Shown: positions 1 to 5,944 of the stretch, piece after piece
How the letters are laid out: each line of letters opens with the position of its first letter
How positions within the stretch are numbered: position 1 is the first letter of the stretch
DNA from: JBDTMT01 sp033764095
GTDB taxonomy: Bacteria; Desulfobacterota; Binatia; HRBIN30; CADEER01
Reading direction: 5' to 3'
Length of the DNA: 5,944 nt
Assembly: GCA_033764095.1 (NCBI GenBank)
Contig: JANRJF010000367.1
Coordinates: forward strand, 1 to 5,944
Position numbers and translations under genes: made by a program
Notes under the pieces: model-generated
Seen by the model: only the letters and a program-made list of their open reading frames with translations
Told to the model about the DNA's origin: nothing
Databases searched by the model: none

Positions 1-998
1 CGCCGCAGGTCGTCGAGCCACGCCGCGCTGCCGCTGTCGTCCGCGGCGCGCGCCAGCGCCGCGACGCCCGCCCCCGCCGCGGGCGCCGCCCAGTAGGCCG
101 CCTCGGCGCGGCGCTTCCAGGTGTAGACGATCTCGTCGCAGCGCACCGGATCGGCGCCGCGCGCCGGGGCGGCGCGGCGCGGGCTCGGGCTCGGGCGCCA
201 GACCGAGACGACGAGGTCGGCGCCGCGCGGCCAGCGCTGCGCCAGCCGGTCGAGGCGCTGCACGATCGCGTTGGCGCGCGCCGGGCCGAGGCGTGCCAGC
301 ACCGCGCCCCAGCCGGGCAGCAGCCAGCCGATCGACATGCCGAAGGCGTGCTCCAGCTCGAGCCCCGGCCGGCACAGGCGGGTGAGCACCGGCAGGGTGC
401 ATTCGAAGGTGTGCTCGATCGGCACCGGGCTGTCCCACGGCAGGTGGCGGCGCGCCGCCACCAGGCCGGCGCCGCGCGCCAGGCGGTAGGCGGCGCGGCT
501 GAGCCGCGCGCTCAGGCCGCCGTAGTTGACGAAGGTGATGACCAGGCGGCCGTCGGGACGCAGGACGCGGGTCATCTCGCGCAGGCTGAGCTCCGGGTGG
601 CCGAGATGGTCGATCGCCGAATCGATCAGCACGCGGTCGAAGCTGGCGTCGGCGAAGGGCAGCGTCTCGGCGACGCCGCGCACCAGCACCACCGCGGCGC
701 CCTGCGCGTCGATGCGCTGGCGCGCCTTGGCGAGCATCGCGGTCGACGGCTCGAGGACGACGCAGGCGATGCCCTGCGCGCTCAAGCGGCAGGCGTGCAC
801 CGCCTCGGCGGCGGCGACCTCCAGCACGCGGCGCGGCGCGCCGGCGGCGGTCACGTCGCTGGCGACTGTGGCGGTCCGCAGCAGGACGAACGCCGTGTCC
901 GGACCACTCGGCCAGCTGGGCGTCAGCTGGTCGGCATCCCAGTCGAGCTGCAGCTCGGTGTGCGCCAGCGCGCCGCGATCGTCAGGCGTCTTCGCCAT
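1..998 (-). CDS. Class I SAM-dependent methyltransferase (Methyltransf_11-like), partial, C-terminus off the left edge
   Basis: Read on the minus strand, an open frame runs from an ATG at 998 to the window edge (about 332 codons, no stop), so the C-terminus is missing. It looks like a cytoplasmic class I (Rossmann-fold) methyltransferase. Residues 56-66 form the first strand and SAM-loop position, an acidic residue (E83, in VVLEPS) ends strand 2, and residues 114-148 carry the PFADASFDRV and RVLRPDGRLVIT stretches typical of Methyltransf_11 proteins. The SAM-binding loop is odd: the expected E/D-x-G-x-G-x-G reads EVAAAEA (residues 60-66), with alanine at all three glycine positions. After the core there is a long C-terminal region, including a short Pro-Ser repeat near residue 270, with no domain I recognise. 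An in-frame ATG at 1031 is an alternative start; neither start has a strong ribosome binding site. It is transcribed away from the dioxygenase operon. The substrate is unknown, and it could be a non-catalytic or substrate-binding relative. Confidence 0.83.
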   Translation of the reverse strand, partial: MAKTPDDRGALAHTELQLDWDADQLTPSWPSGPDTAFVLLRTATVASDVTAAGAPRRVLEVAAAEAVHACRLSAQGIACVVLEPSTAMLAKARQRIDAQGAAVVLVRGVAETLPFADASFDRVLIDSAIDHLGHPELSLREMTRVLRPDGRLVITFVNYGGLSARLSRAAYRLARGAGLVAARRHLPWDSPVPIEHTFECTLPVLTRLCRPGLELEHAFGMSIGWLLPGWGAVLARLGPARANAIVQRLDRLAQRWPRGADLVVSVWRPSPSPRRAAPARGADPVRCDEIVYTWKRRAEAAYWAAPAAGAGVAALARAADDSGSAAWLDDLR

Positions 999-1130
999 CG
1001 GCTGCCCACCCGCGCACTGCGGCGGCACCATAGCCAGCGCCGTGCGGCCCAGGCAATCGGTTGCAATTGCGAAGCGGCGGATGGGATAGGTCTACGGCGT
1101 GCGCGACGCGTCGAGAAGGAGCGACCGGCG
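999..1130. promoter_or_regulatory. Divergent intergenic region, likely promoters for both directions
   Basis: This 132-base gap lies between two genes read in opposite directions, so it must hold or lie next to their start signals. It contains a locally AT-richer patch around 1055-1090 with a perfect 8-base palindrome, GCAATTGC (1063-1070). A weak plus-strand sigma-70-like pair can be drawn: TTGCAA at 1061-1066 and GATAGG at 1085-1090 with an 18-base spacer. The -10 match is poor (three of six bases), so the exact promoter is a guess. If the methyltransferase starts at 1031, the gap shrinks to 1032-1130. Confidence 0.4.
1114..1121 (+). promoter_or_regulatory. Strong ribosome binding site setting the dioxygenase start
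   Basis: AGAAGGAG sits nine bases before the GTG at 1131. It is the best Shine-Dalgarno match in the window. It decides the start of the dioxygenase, whose frame stays open far upstream (to about 348) only because of high GC, across the antisense of the methyltransferase gene. Confidence 0.8.
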
Positions 1131-2270
1131 GTGAGGAGCCTCTTCAACGCCCTGTCGCGCGGCCGCCGGGCACCGGCGTCGGCGCCCGCCGACCCCACCG
1201 AGCTGCCGCGCGAGCCGCACGAGTGGCGCGAGCGCATCCTCGACCTCGGGCTGACGCCGGAGCGCGCCCTGCACCTGGCGGCGGCGCTGGAGCGCGAGGG
1301 CCGCCTGCTGCCGGCGATCGAGGCGCTCACCGCCGCCAACCGCATGCGCCGCGACGCCGCCGTCGAGCGCCGCCTGGTGCGGCTGCGCCACGCCGCGTTC
1401 GCGCAGCTGGATCGCTCGCTGCCGCCGCCGCCCTGGCCGCCGCTGGTTCCCGACGACCCGCCCGGCACGCCGCCGGGGCCGCTGATCGTCACGCCGGCGG
1501 AGCTCGACGCCGGGGTGATGCGCCGCGGCCTGCTGCGCCACGGCTGCATCCTGGTGCGCGGCCTGGTGCCGCCGGCGCGCGCGCGCCGCCTGCGTACCGC
1601 CGTCGAGCGCGCCTTCGGCGCCTGCGCCGCGGTGATGGACGGCGCCCCGTCGTCGGACACGGCGCCGTGGTACGACCCGCTCGAGAACCTCCCCGGCGGA
1701 GACGAGTTGCGCTTCTTCGGCCGTGCCGCGCAGAGCGTGCTGGCGGCGGATTCACCGCGCACGCTCTTCGAGTTCCTCGAGACGGTGTACGAGAGCGGCC
1801 TCGATCGACTGATCGCCGCGTACCTCGGCGAGCGGCCGACGCTGGACATCAAGAAGTGCGTGCTGCGGCAGGTCGACTGGACCTGTCAGCACTCGATCTG
1901 GCACCAGGACGGCGCCTTCCTCGGGCACGGCATCCGCACCGTCAACGCCTGGTTCGCGCTGACCGACTGCGGGCGCGACGCGCCGGGGATGGACCTCATG
2001 CCGTTGCGCCTCGACGGCCTGGTGACGCCGGGCGAGCCGGGCGCCGGCTTCGACTGGGCGGTGTCCGCCGATACCATCGCGCGCGAGCTGCCCGGCGTGG
2101 CGCCGTGGCGACCGGAGATCGGCGCCGGCGACGTGCTGCTCTTCGACCACTTCATGCTGCACCGCACCGCGGCGGCGCCGGGGATGCGCGAGTTGCGCTA
2201 TGCGATCGAGAGTTGGTTCTTCGCCTCGTCGGTGTACCCCACCGAGACGTCGGCGCCGCTGGTCGTCTGA
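1131..2270 (+). CDS. Phytanoyl-CoA dioxygenase (PhyH) family Fe(II)/2-oxoglutarate oxygenase
   Basis: This is a 379-residue protein starting at GTG 1131, chosen for the AGAAGGAG upstream. The C-terminal two thirds look like a PhyH-family non-haem iron oxygenase, which would hydroxylate an unactivated carbon using 2-oxoglutarate and O2 in the cytoplasm. The facial triad is visible: H258 and D260 in WHQDGAF, and the distal histidine H344 in GDVLLFDHFMLHRT (H340 is close by). R356 in LRYAIESWF is placed to bind the 2-oxoglutarate carboxylate. Residues about 135-160 (GVMRRGLLRHGCILVRGLVPP) match the usual PhyH opening, in which a strand and helix precede the core. Residues about 30-90 form an Arg/Ala/Leu-rich helical extension that could be TPR-like; I do not recognise it. 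It is the first gene of a tight plus-strand trio, with the next start codon four bases after its stop. The substrate is unknown: PhyH homologues act on acyl-CoAs, amino acids and natural products. Confidence 0.85.
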   Translation: MRSLFNALSRGRRAPASAPADPTELPREPHEWRERILDLGLTPERALHLAAALEREGRLLPAIEALTAANRMRRDAAVERRLVRLRHAAFAQLDRSLPPPPWPPLVPDDPPGTPPGPLIVTPAELDAGVMRRGLLRHGCILVRGLVPPARARRLRTAVERAFGACAAVMDGAPSSDTAPWYDPLENLPGGDELRFFGRAAQSVLAADSPRTLFEFLETVYESGLDRLIAAYLGERPTLDIKKCVLRQVDWTCQHSIWHQDGAFLGHGIRTVNAWFALTDCGRDAPGMDLMPLRLDGLVTPGEPGAGFDWAVSADTIARELPGVAPWRPEIGAGDVLLFDHFMLHRTAAAPGMRELRYAIESWFFASSVYPTETSAPLVV

Positions 2271-2274
2271 GCGC

Positions 2275-2874
2275 ATGCGCGCACCGCTGCTGCGACTGGC
2301 CGCGCTGATGGCGACGGTGCTGCTCGGCGCCGCCGCGCCGAGCGCGGCGCGCATCCTGGTGGTCGGCGATTCCAATGCGGTCGGGCTCGGCGTGCCGGCG
2401 AGCCACGCCTGGCCCAACCGCCTGGAGCGCATGACGCGCGAGTTCGTGCAGGTCTACGGCGCGCCGGGCCTGTCGGTCGGCTTTCCCGAGATCGGGGTCG
2501 GCTGGCAGCCCGACTGCCTCTTCTTCGATCTCGGCCTCGCCGCCGCCGCGCCGGGCGCCGGCCTGCGCGCCGCGGTGTTCGCGCTCGGCACCAACGATTC
2601 CACCACGCCGCTCGACCTGGTGCGCAGCGCGACGCGTAACACGCTGGCCTTCGTGCACGCCCCGTGGATCTGCATCACGCCGCTGCGCGTGAAGGGCGAG
2701 AAGGGCGAGCTCGACCCGCTGCGGCAGGTGATTCGCGAGGAGTGCCAGATGGTCGGCGCGCGTATCGTCGAGGGCGGAACGTTGATCGACGACGATGACC
2801 TCTACGACGGCGTCCACCTCGACACCAGCGGGCACGCCAAGCTGGCGCGCGCCGTCGCCGCCGCGCTGCCCTGA
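2275..2874 (+). CDS. Exported SGNH/GDSL-family hydrolase (esterase/lipase-like)
   Basis: This is a 199-residue protein from the ATG at 2275. The N-terminus (residues 1-25, two arginines, then a Leu/Ala run ending APSAA) looks like a Sec signal peptide, so the mature enzyme is probably periplasmic or secreted. The SGNH blocks follow in order: ILVVGDSNA with nucleophile S33 (block I), G62-G65 as a possible block II, GTND with N107 (block III), and DGVHLD with D178 and H181 as the rest of the catalytic triad (block V). The length is normal for a single-domain family member. The family hydrolyses esters, thioesters or acetyl groups on lipids and sugars; the substrate here cannot be told. It starts four bases after the dioxygenase stop, has no clear ribosome binding site and is probably translationally coupled. 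The frame is open further upstream to 2200, but that would overlap the dioxygenase and destroy the signal peptide. Confidence 0.86.
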   Translation: MRAPLLRLAALMATVLLGAAAPSAARILVVGDSNAVGLGVPASHAWPNRLERMTREFVQVYGAPGLSVGFPEIGVGWQPDCLFFDLGLAAAAPGAGLRAAVFALGTNDSTTPLDLVRSATRNTLAFVHAPWICITPLRVKGEKGELDPLRQVIREECQMVGARIVEGGTLIDDDDLYDGVHLDTSGHAKLARAVAAALP

Positions 2875-2908
2875 GCCGCCGCCCGTGTCGTCGCCGCTCG
2901 CCCGCCGC

Positions 2909-3892
2909 ATGCAGTCGAACATCGAGACCACGCCGGTGCCGCGCTGCCCGGTGTGCGGCGCCAGCGGCGGCCGCCCGCACCTGCGCGTCCGCGAGCACGA
3001 GTACGACACCACCACCGACGACTGGTTCACGCTCAAGGCGTGCGGCGACTGCGGCGCCTGGTTCCTCGACCCGCGCCCGAGCGACGCGGCGCTCGGCGTC
3101 ATCTACCCGCCCAACTACTACGCGCACAGCAACTACCCGGACGGCCGGCGCAGCCTGTTCGCGCGCCTGTCGGAGCGCCTCTTCCGCGCCCGCATGCGCC
3201 CGGTCGAAGCGGTGGTGCCGCTCGGCCCGCCGACCCGCTGGCTGGAGATCGGCTGCGGCGAAGGCGGCATCTTCGCTTCGCTGCAGCGGCTCTACGGCGT
3301 GCGCCAGGTGATGGGCGTCGACCTGTCGGCGGCCGCGGTCGAGGTGTGCCGGCGCAAGGGCTTCGCCGCACACGTCGGCCGTTTCGAGAGCTTCGCGCCG
3401 CCCGGTGGCGAGCGCTTCGACGTCGTCTTCGGCTCGCACGTCATCGAGCACGTCGCCTCGCCGCGCGACTACGTCGAGAAGTGCTTCGCGCTGCTCGACC
3501 CGGGCGGCGTCTGCGTGTTCATCACGCCGAACAAGGCGGTCTGGGAGGCGCGCCTGTTCGGCCGCCACTGGGGCGGCCTGCACGCGCCGCGGCACTGGAC
3601 GCTGCTCGACCCCGACAGCGCGCGGCGGCTCGGCGAGCGCGCCGGCTTCGCGCATCACGCCACGCTGTTCTCCGCCAACGGCGTGTTCTGGAGCTGGTCG
3701 CTGCACTCGCTGCTGCAGGAGCGCGTCGGCCGCCGCCTCGCCGACCGCCTGTTCCCGTCCGACGACCGCATGACGCGCCCCGGGCTCGCCAACATCGCCC
3801 GCGTCGCGACCTTCTCGCTGCTCGACATGGCCTGCGTGCGGCTGCTCGGCCGCTCGGCCAACATGATGGTCGTGCTGCGCAAGCCGGGCTGA
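2909..3892 (+). CDS. Class I SAM-dependent methyltransferase with N-terminal four-cysteine zinc-ribbon-like region
   Basis: The protein has 327 residues from the ATG at 2909. A GTG at 2885 would add eight residues; neither start has a clear ribosome binding site. It opens with CPVCG (C13, C16) and CGDCGAWFLDPRPS (C45, C48), two CxxC pairs that probably bind zinc. A YPPNYY segment follows (about 66-71), a layout well known in methyltransferases of surface-polysaccharide and secondary-metabolite loci. The SAM fold is canonical: WLEIGCGEG (motif I, E113 to G119), VMGVDLS with the acidic ribose-binding residue, FGSHVIEHV, and LLDPGGVCVFITPN. The C-terminal part holds the conserved-looking HWGGLHAPRHW stretch, common in this group, followed by a more hydrophobic tail. 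It follows the hydrolase gene by 34 bases (10 if GTG is used) and is the last gene of the plus-strand trio. The substrate is unknown. Confidence 0.87.
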   Translation: MQSNIETTPVPRCPVCGASGGRPHLRVREHEYDTTTDDWFTLKACGDCGAWFLDPRPSDAALGVIYPPNYYAHSNYPDGRRSLFARLSERLFRARMRPVEAVVPLGPPTRWLEIGCGEGGIFASLQRLYGVRQVMGVDLSAAAVEVCRRKGFAAHVGRFESFAPPGGERFDVVFGSHVIEHVASPRDYVEKCFALLDPGGVCVFITPNKAVWEARLFGRHWGGLHAPRHWTLLDPDSARRLGERAGFAHHATLFSANGVFWSWSLHSLLQERVGRRLADRLFPSDDRMTRPGLANIARVATFSLLDMACVRLLGRSANMMVVLRKPG

Positions 3893-3915
3893 GCCCGGCG
3901 GCCGCCTCAGGCGGC
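3883..3915. terminator. Two adjacent GC-rich inverted repeats at the convergent gene junction
   Basis: GCCGGGC (3883-3889) and GCCCGGC (3893-3899) form a perfect seven-base stem with the three-base loop TGA. GCCGCC (3901-3906) and GGCGGC (3910-3915) form a perfect six-base stem with loop TCA. The loops are exactly the stop codons of the plus-strand methyltransferase and the minus-strand desaturase. There is no T-tract on either strand, so this is not a classic intrinsic terminator. It may still pause or stabilise the ends of both transcripts. Three-base loops are tight, and short GC repeats are easy to find by chance here. Confidence 0.4.
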
Positions 3916-4899
3916 GAGGTAGGTGCGGCGCGCCGAGACCAGCGGACTGACGCCGTAGAGGGCGCGGTCGACGTCCACCGTCGTCGCGATGGTGCGGTAG
4001 AACGCCGGCAGCTCGCCCTGCGGCACCTCGGGGAAGATGTGGTGCAGGGCGTGCAGGTTGAAGTGGCCGCCGGCGATGATCAGCCGCTCGGCCCGACTGC
4101 ACAGCGTGTCGTGCACCGCCAGGCGCCCGTCGGCCTGGCGCGTGTGCTCGCGGTACTCGCGCAGGATCGAGCAGATGCTGCCCAGCACCAGCGGCAGCAC
4201 GTAGCCGCAGACGAACGCCGCGACCGAACTGGCGAGCAGCGGCCCCGCCCACAGCGCCTGCGCGAGCAGGATGCGCGGCAGGTTGCGCGTCACCGGCGGG
4301 GCCGCACCGACGCCGCCGACCGGCGCGCCGCGCGCTGCGAGCCCGGTCAGGCGGCGCACGACGTCGATCGCCGCCGGCACGATCAGCGCGCGCTTGAGCA
4401 GCAGGGCGCGCAGTTGCGCGCCGCTCAGGCTCCACAACGGCCGGCTGACGTCGTCCAACTCGCCCGGCGCGCGATGGTGGACGCGGTGGATCTCCGCGTA
4501 GGTGCGGCCGTCGAGGAACAGGATCGGCGCCAGGAACCACTCCAGCGCCAGGTCGTTCCAGCCTCGCCAGGGCAGCGCGCGGCCGTGCCAGGCTTCATGG
4601 TTGAGCGAGACGAAGCCGGCCAGGCCGATCATCTGCAGCGCGATGCCGAGCGGCACCAGCCACCAGGCGTGGCGCACCGCCAGCGCGACGCCGGCCGTGC
4701 CGGCGACGAAGGCGGCGACGGCGACGGCGAACTGGCGTGCGCTGGTGCGCTCGCGCGCCGCCGCCAGGCCGGCGGCGATGCGCGCCTCGCGCAGCAGTCC
4801 GCGCCGCACGTCGCGCAGGACGCGCACCAGCGAGCCGTCGGCCGTGGCCGGCAGCGGCTCGTCCCAGATCTCTGGCGAGTCGATCGGCGAATCGCGCAT
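3907..4899 (-). CDS. Membrane fatty acid desaturase family protein
   Basis: This is a complete 330-residue protein, ATG at 4899 to the TGA at 3907-3909. It is a membrane-bound di-iron desaturase/hydroxylase (FA_desaturase family), expected to use O2 to put a double bond or hydroxyl into an acyl or other lipid chain. All three histidine boxes are present: NHEAWHG (H101, H105), HRVHH (H138, H141, H142) and HFNLHALHH (H279, H283, H286, H287). Hydrophobic spans lie at about 57-76 and 79-99 before box 1, with a pair at about 225-250 before box 3, as expected for an enzyme whose boxes face the cytoplasm. The N-terminal 50 residues are polar. No better in-frame start lies close upstream, and the ribosome binding site is unclear. 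It lies downstream of another desaturase-like gene on the same strand (107-base gap) and ends 15 bases from the oppositely read methyltransferase. The substrate is unknown; sterol, carotenoid or alkane relatives cannot be excluded. Confidence 0.86.
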   Translation of the reverse strand: MRDSPIDSPEIWDEPLPATADGSLVRVLRDVRRGLLREARIAAGLAAARERTSARQFAVAVAAFVAGTAGVALAVRHAWWLVPLGIALQMIGLAGFVSLNHEAWHGRALPWRGWNDLALEWFLAPILFLDGRTYAEIHRVHHRAPGELDDVSRPLWSLSGAQLRALLLKRALIVPAAIDVVRRLTGLAARGAPVGGVGAAPPVTRNLPRILLAQALWAGPLLASSVAAFVCGYVLPLVLGSICSILREYREHTRQADGRLAVHDTLCSRAERLIIAGGHFNLHALHHIFPEVPQGELPAFYRTIATTVDVDRALYGVSPLVSARRTYLAA

Positions 4900-5006
4900 C
4901 GGTTCACGGCCGCGACGGCCGCGCCCCCCTTCCCAAGCGAGCCCTCACCCTACCAAGCCACGGCGCGAAAAGGCCACAGCGTTGTCGCCGTCCGGCTACG
5001 CCGACC
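4900..5006 (-). promoter_or_regulatory. 107-base spacer between the two desaturase genes
   Basis: This is the largest gap within the minus-strand pair. On the minus strand it holds a purine-rich GGGAAGGGGGG run (about 4923-4933), 23 bases before the start codon, which is too far to be a normal ribosome binding site. Two near-copies of CGGCCGT follow just before the ATG. I see no convincing promoter or terminator. The spacing leaves open whether the downstream gene has its own promoter or is read through from the upstream one. Confidence 0.25.
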
Positions 5007-5944
5007 TCAGCCGTCGCAGAGGGCGGCGAAGCGGTGGCGGTAACCCGGCAGCAGGCGCGCCGGGGCGAGGTCCTGGCGGGCCTGCAGCAGCACCCGCACC
5101 GCCGGCAGGTGGTAGTACGGCACGGCGATGAAGCGGTGGTGCTCCCAGTGGAAGTTCATGTTCACCGGCCCGAGCACGGCGCGCTCCAAACGCGGCGGGG
5201 CAAAGGTCAGCATGCGCGCCGGCGGCGCACCGCGATCGGCGTGCTCCAACATGCTGCGCACGCCGTTCAGCCCGGCGGCGACGGTCAGCATCGGCGCGAT
5301 CCACAGGAACGGATAGGCGAAGATGCTGCCGGTGAGCGCCCACAGGCCGGCGATCAGCGCCAGCTGGCAGACGGCGATGGCGATCACGTCGCCGCCCTGC
5401 AGCGTTGCGGCGCGCTTGCCGCCGAGGTCGCGCGCGTAGCGGCCGCGCAGGAGCTTGCGCAGGTTGGGCAGCACGACGGCGCCGGCGAACATGCCGGCGG
5501 CCCAGCGCCGCAGGCCGCGACCATCGGCGCGATCGTGCAGCGCGAGGTCGTAGTAGTAGCGGTCGGGGTCGTCCTCCTCGCCGAGCCGCGCGTGGTGCTG
5601 GAAGTGGATGTGGCGCTGCTGGCGCAGCGAATTGAGCAGCGGCGCGTGCAGCAGCCAGGTGCCGGCGGCGTCGTTGAGCCGGCGGCTGGCGGCGAGGTCG
5701 AAGTGCTGGCTGTGGTGCGCCAGCACGATCAGCGAGTGCTGCAGCACGCCGATGAGCAGGAAGGCGGCGAGCCAGCCGAGCGGCGACGACCAGGCGCCGG
5801 CGACGGCGGCGACCAGCGCGATCAGCCCCCAGGTGCGCAGCAGCGGCGGCAGGCCGCGCCAGGCCGAGCGCGCGAGCAGCTCGCGCGGCAGCTCGCGCTG
5901 GCGGATCGGCTCGCGCGCCGCCCCGCCGCCGACCGCGACCGCGG
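5007..5944 (-). CDS. Second membrane fatty acid desaturase family protein, partial, N-terminus off the right edge
   Basis: An open frame enters from the right edge and ends at the TGA at 5007-5009, giving 311 visible residues. No start is credible inside the window: the first in-frame GTG (5747) lies inside a hydrophobic span just ahead of the first histidine box. All three boxes are present: HHSQH (visible residues 76-80), HFQHH (113-117) and NFHWEHH (H265, H268, H269), followed by VPYYHLP, a signature of acyl-lipid desaturases and related hydroxylases. Hydrophobic spans at about 38-75 and 185-222 flank boxes 1 and 2 as expected. The box 3 sequence is clearly different from that of the neighbouring desaturase (HFNLHALHH), so the pair is not a recent tandem duplication. 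It is transcribed in the same direction as that neighbour and upstream of it, and may share its transcript. The missing N-terminus is probably short, since the visible part already covers a normal desaturase core. The substrate is unknown. Confidence 0.86.
   Translation of the reverse strand, partial: AVAVGGGAAREPIRQRELPRELLARSAWRGLPPLLRTWGLIALVAAVAGAWSSPLGWLAAFLLIGVLQHSLIVLAHHSQHFDLAASRRLNDAAGTWLLHAPLLNSLRQQRHIHFQHHARLGEEDDPDRYYYDLALHDRADGRGLRRWAAGMFAGAVVLPNLRKLLRGRYARDLGGKRAATLQGGDVIAIAVCQLALIAGLWALTGSIFAYPFLWIAPMLTVAAGLNGVRSMLEHADRGAPPARMLTFAPPRLERAVLGPVNMNFHWEHHRFIAVPYYHLPAVRVLLQARQDLAPARLLPGYRHRFAALCDG

Noticed and set aside
180..198. Short direct repeat of GGGCTC units
   Set aside because: It encodes a Pro-Ser-Pro-Ser-Pro linker inside the methyltransferase, with only two to three copies. 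It is best seen as a coding low-complexity stretch, not a regulatory or mobile repeat.
348..1130. A 5' extension of the dioxygenase frame making a 640-residue protein
   Set aside because: The extra part is Arg/Ala/Gly/His-rich low-complexity translation antisense to a clear methyltransferase gene. A strong ribosome binding site at 1114-1121 fixes the start at 1131.
1752..2432. Minus-strand open frame across the dioxygenase and hydrolase junction
   Set aside because: It is antisense to the catalytic core of the dioxygenase and the signal peptide of the hydrolase, and shows no recognisable motif.
2675..4540. A 621-codon minus-strand open frame
   Set aside because: It overlaps the hydrolase, methyltransferase and desaturase genes in non-coding frames and shows no domain motif, only Arg/Ala-rich sequence.
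4907..4933. Purine-rich GGGAAGGGGGG run as a ribosome binding site for a start at 4907
   Set aside because: A GTG at 4907 opens a frame that gives only Arg/Ser/Ala-rich sequence antisense to nothing else, while the desaturase with all three histidine boxes uses the ATG at 4899 in another frame.
2953..5043. A 696-codon plus-strand open frame
   Set aside because: It spans parts of two well-supported genes on opposite strands and translates to Arg/Ala-rich low-complexity sequence without any motif. It is open because stop codons are rare at this GC content.

Overview
The window is very GC-rich and is filled almost end to end by six protein-coding genes. Two of them run off the window edges. I see no RNA genes, insertion sequences, CRISPR arrays or phage genes. 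The strong GC bias at third codon positions and the compact gene packing suggest a high-GC Gram-negative bacterium, for example of deltaproteobacterial, Binatota-like or similar affiliation. That placement is an inference from composition and gene style only. The same GC bias opens many long spurious reading frames on the opposite strands.

Layout: positions 1-998 (minus strand) hold a class I SAM-dependent methyltransferase whose C-terminus lies beyond the left edge. A short divergent intergenic region (999-1130) separates it from a plus-strand, tightly packed three-gene set: a PhyH-type Fe(II)/2-oxoglutarate dioxygenase (1131-2270), a small exported SGNH/GDSL hydrolase (2275-2874), and a second methyltransferase with an N-terminal four-cysteine zinc-ribbon-like region (2909-3892). 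This set meets, almost end to end, two minus-strand genes for membrane-bound di-iron fatty-acid-desaturase-like proteins (3907-4899, and 5007 to beyond 5944).

The convergent junction at 3883-3915 is notable. Two perfect GC-rich inverted repeats stand side by side, and each has the stop codon of one of the two genes as its three-base loop.

Working together: the enzyme types (oxygenase, two methyltransferases, hydrolase/esterase, two lipid desaturases) fit the tailoring of a lipid, glycolipid, polysaccharide or small metabolite. No backbone-building enzyme is visible, so neither product nor pathway can be named. The plus-strand trio is probably one transcript, and the two desaturases are probably a second. 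No known defence, mobile or signalling system is evident.
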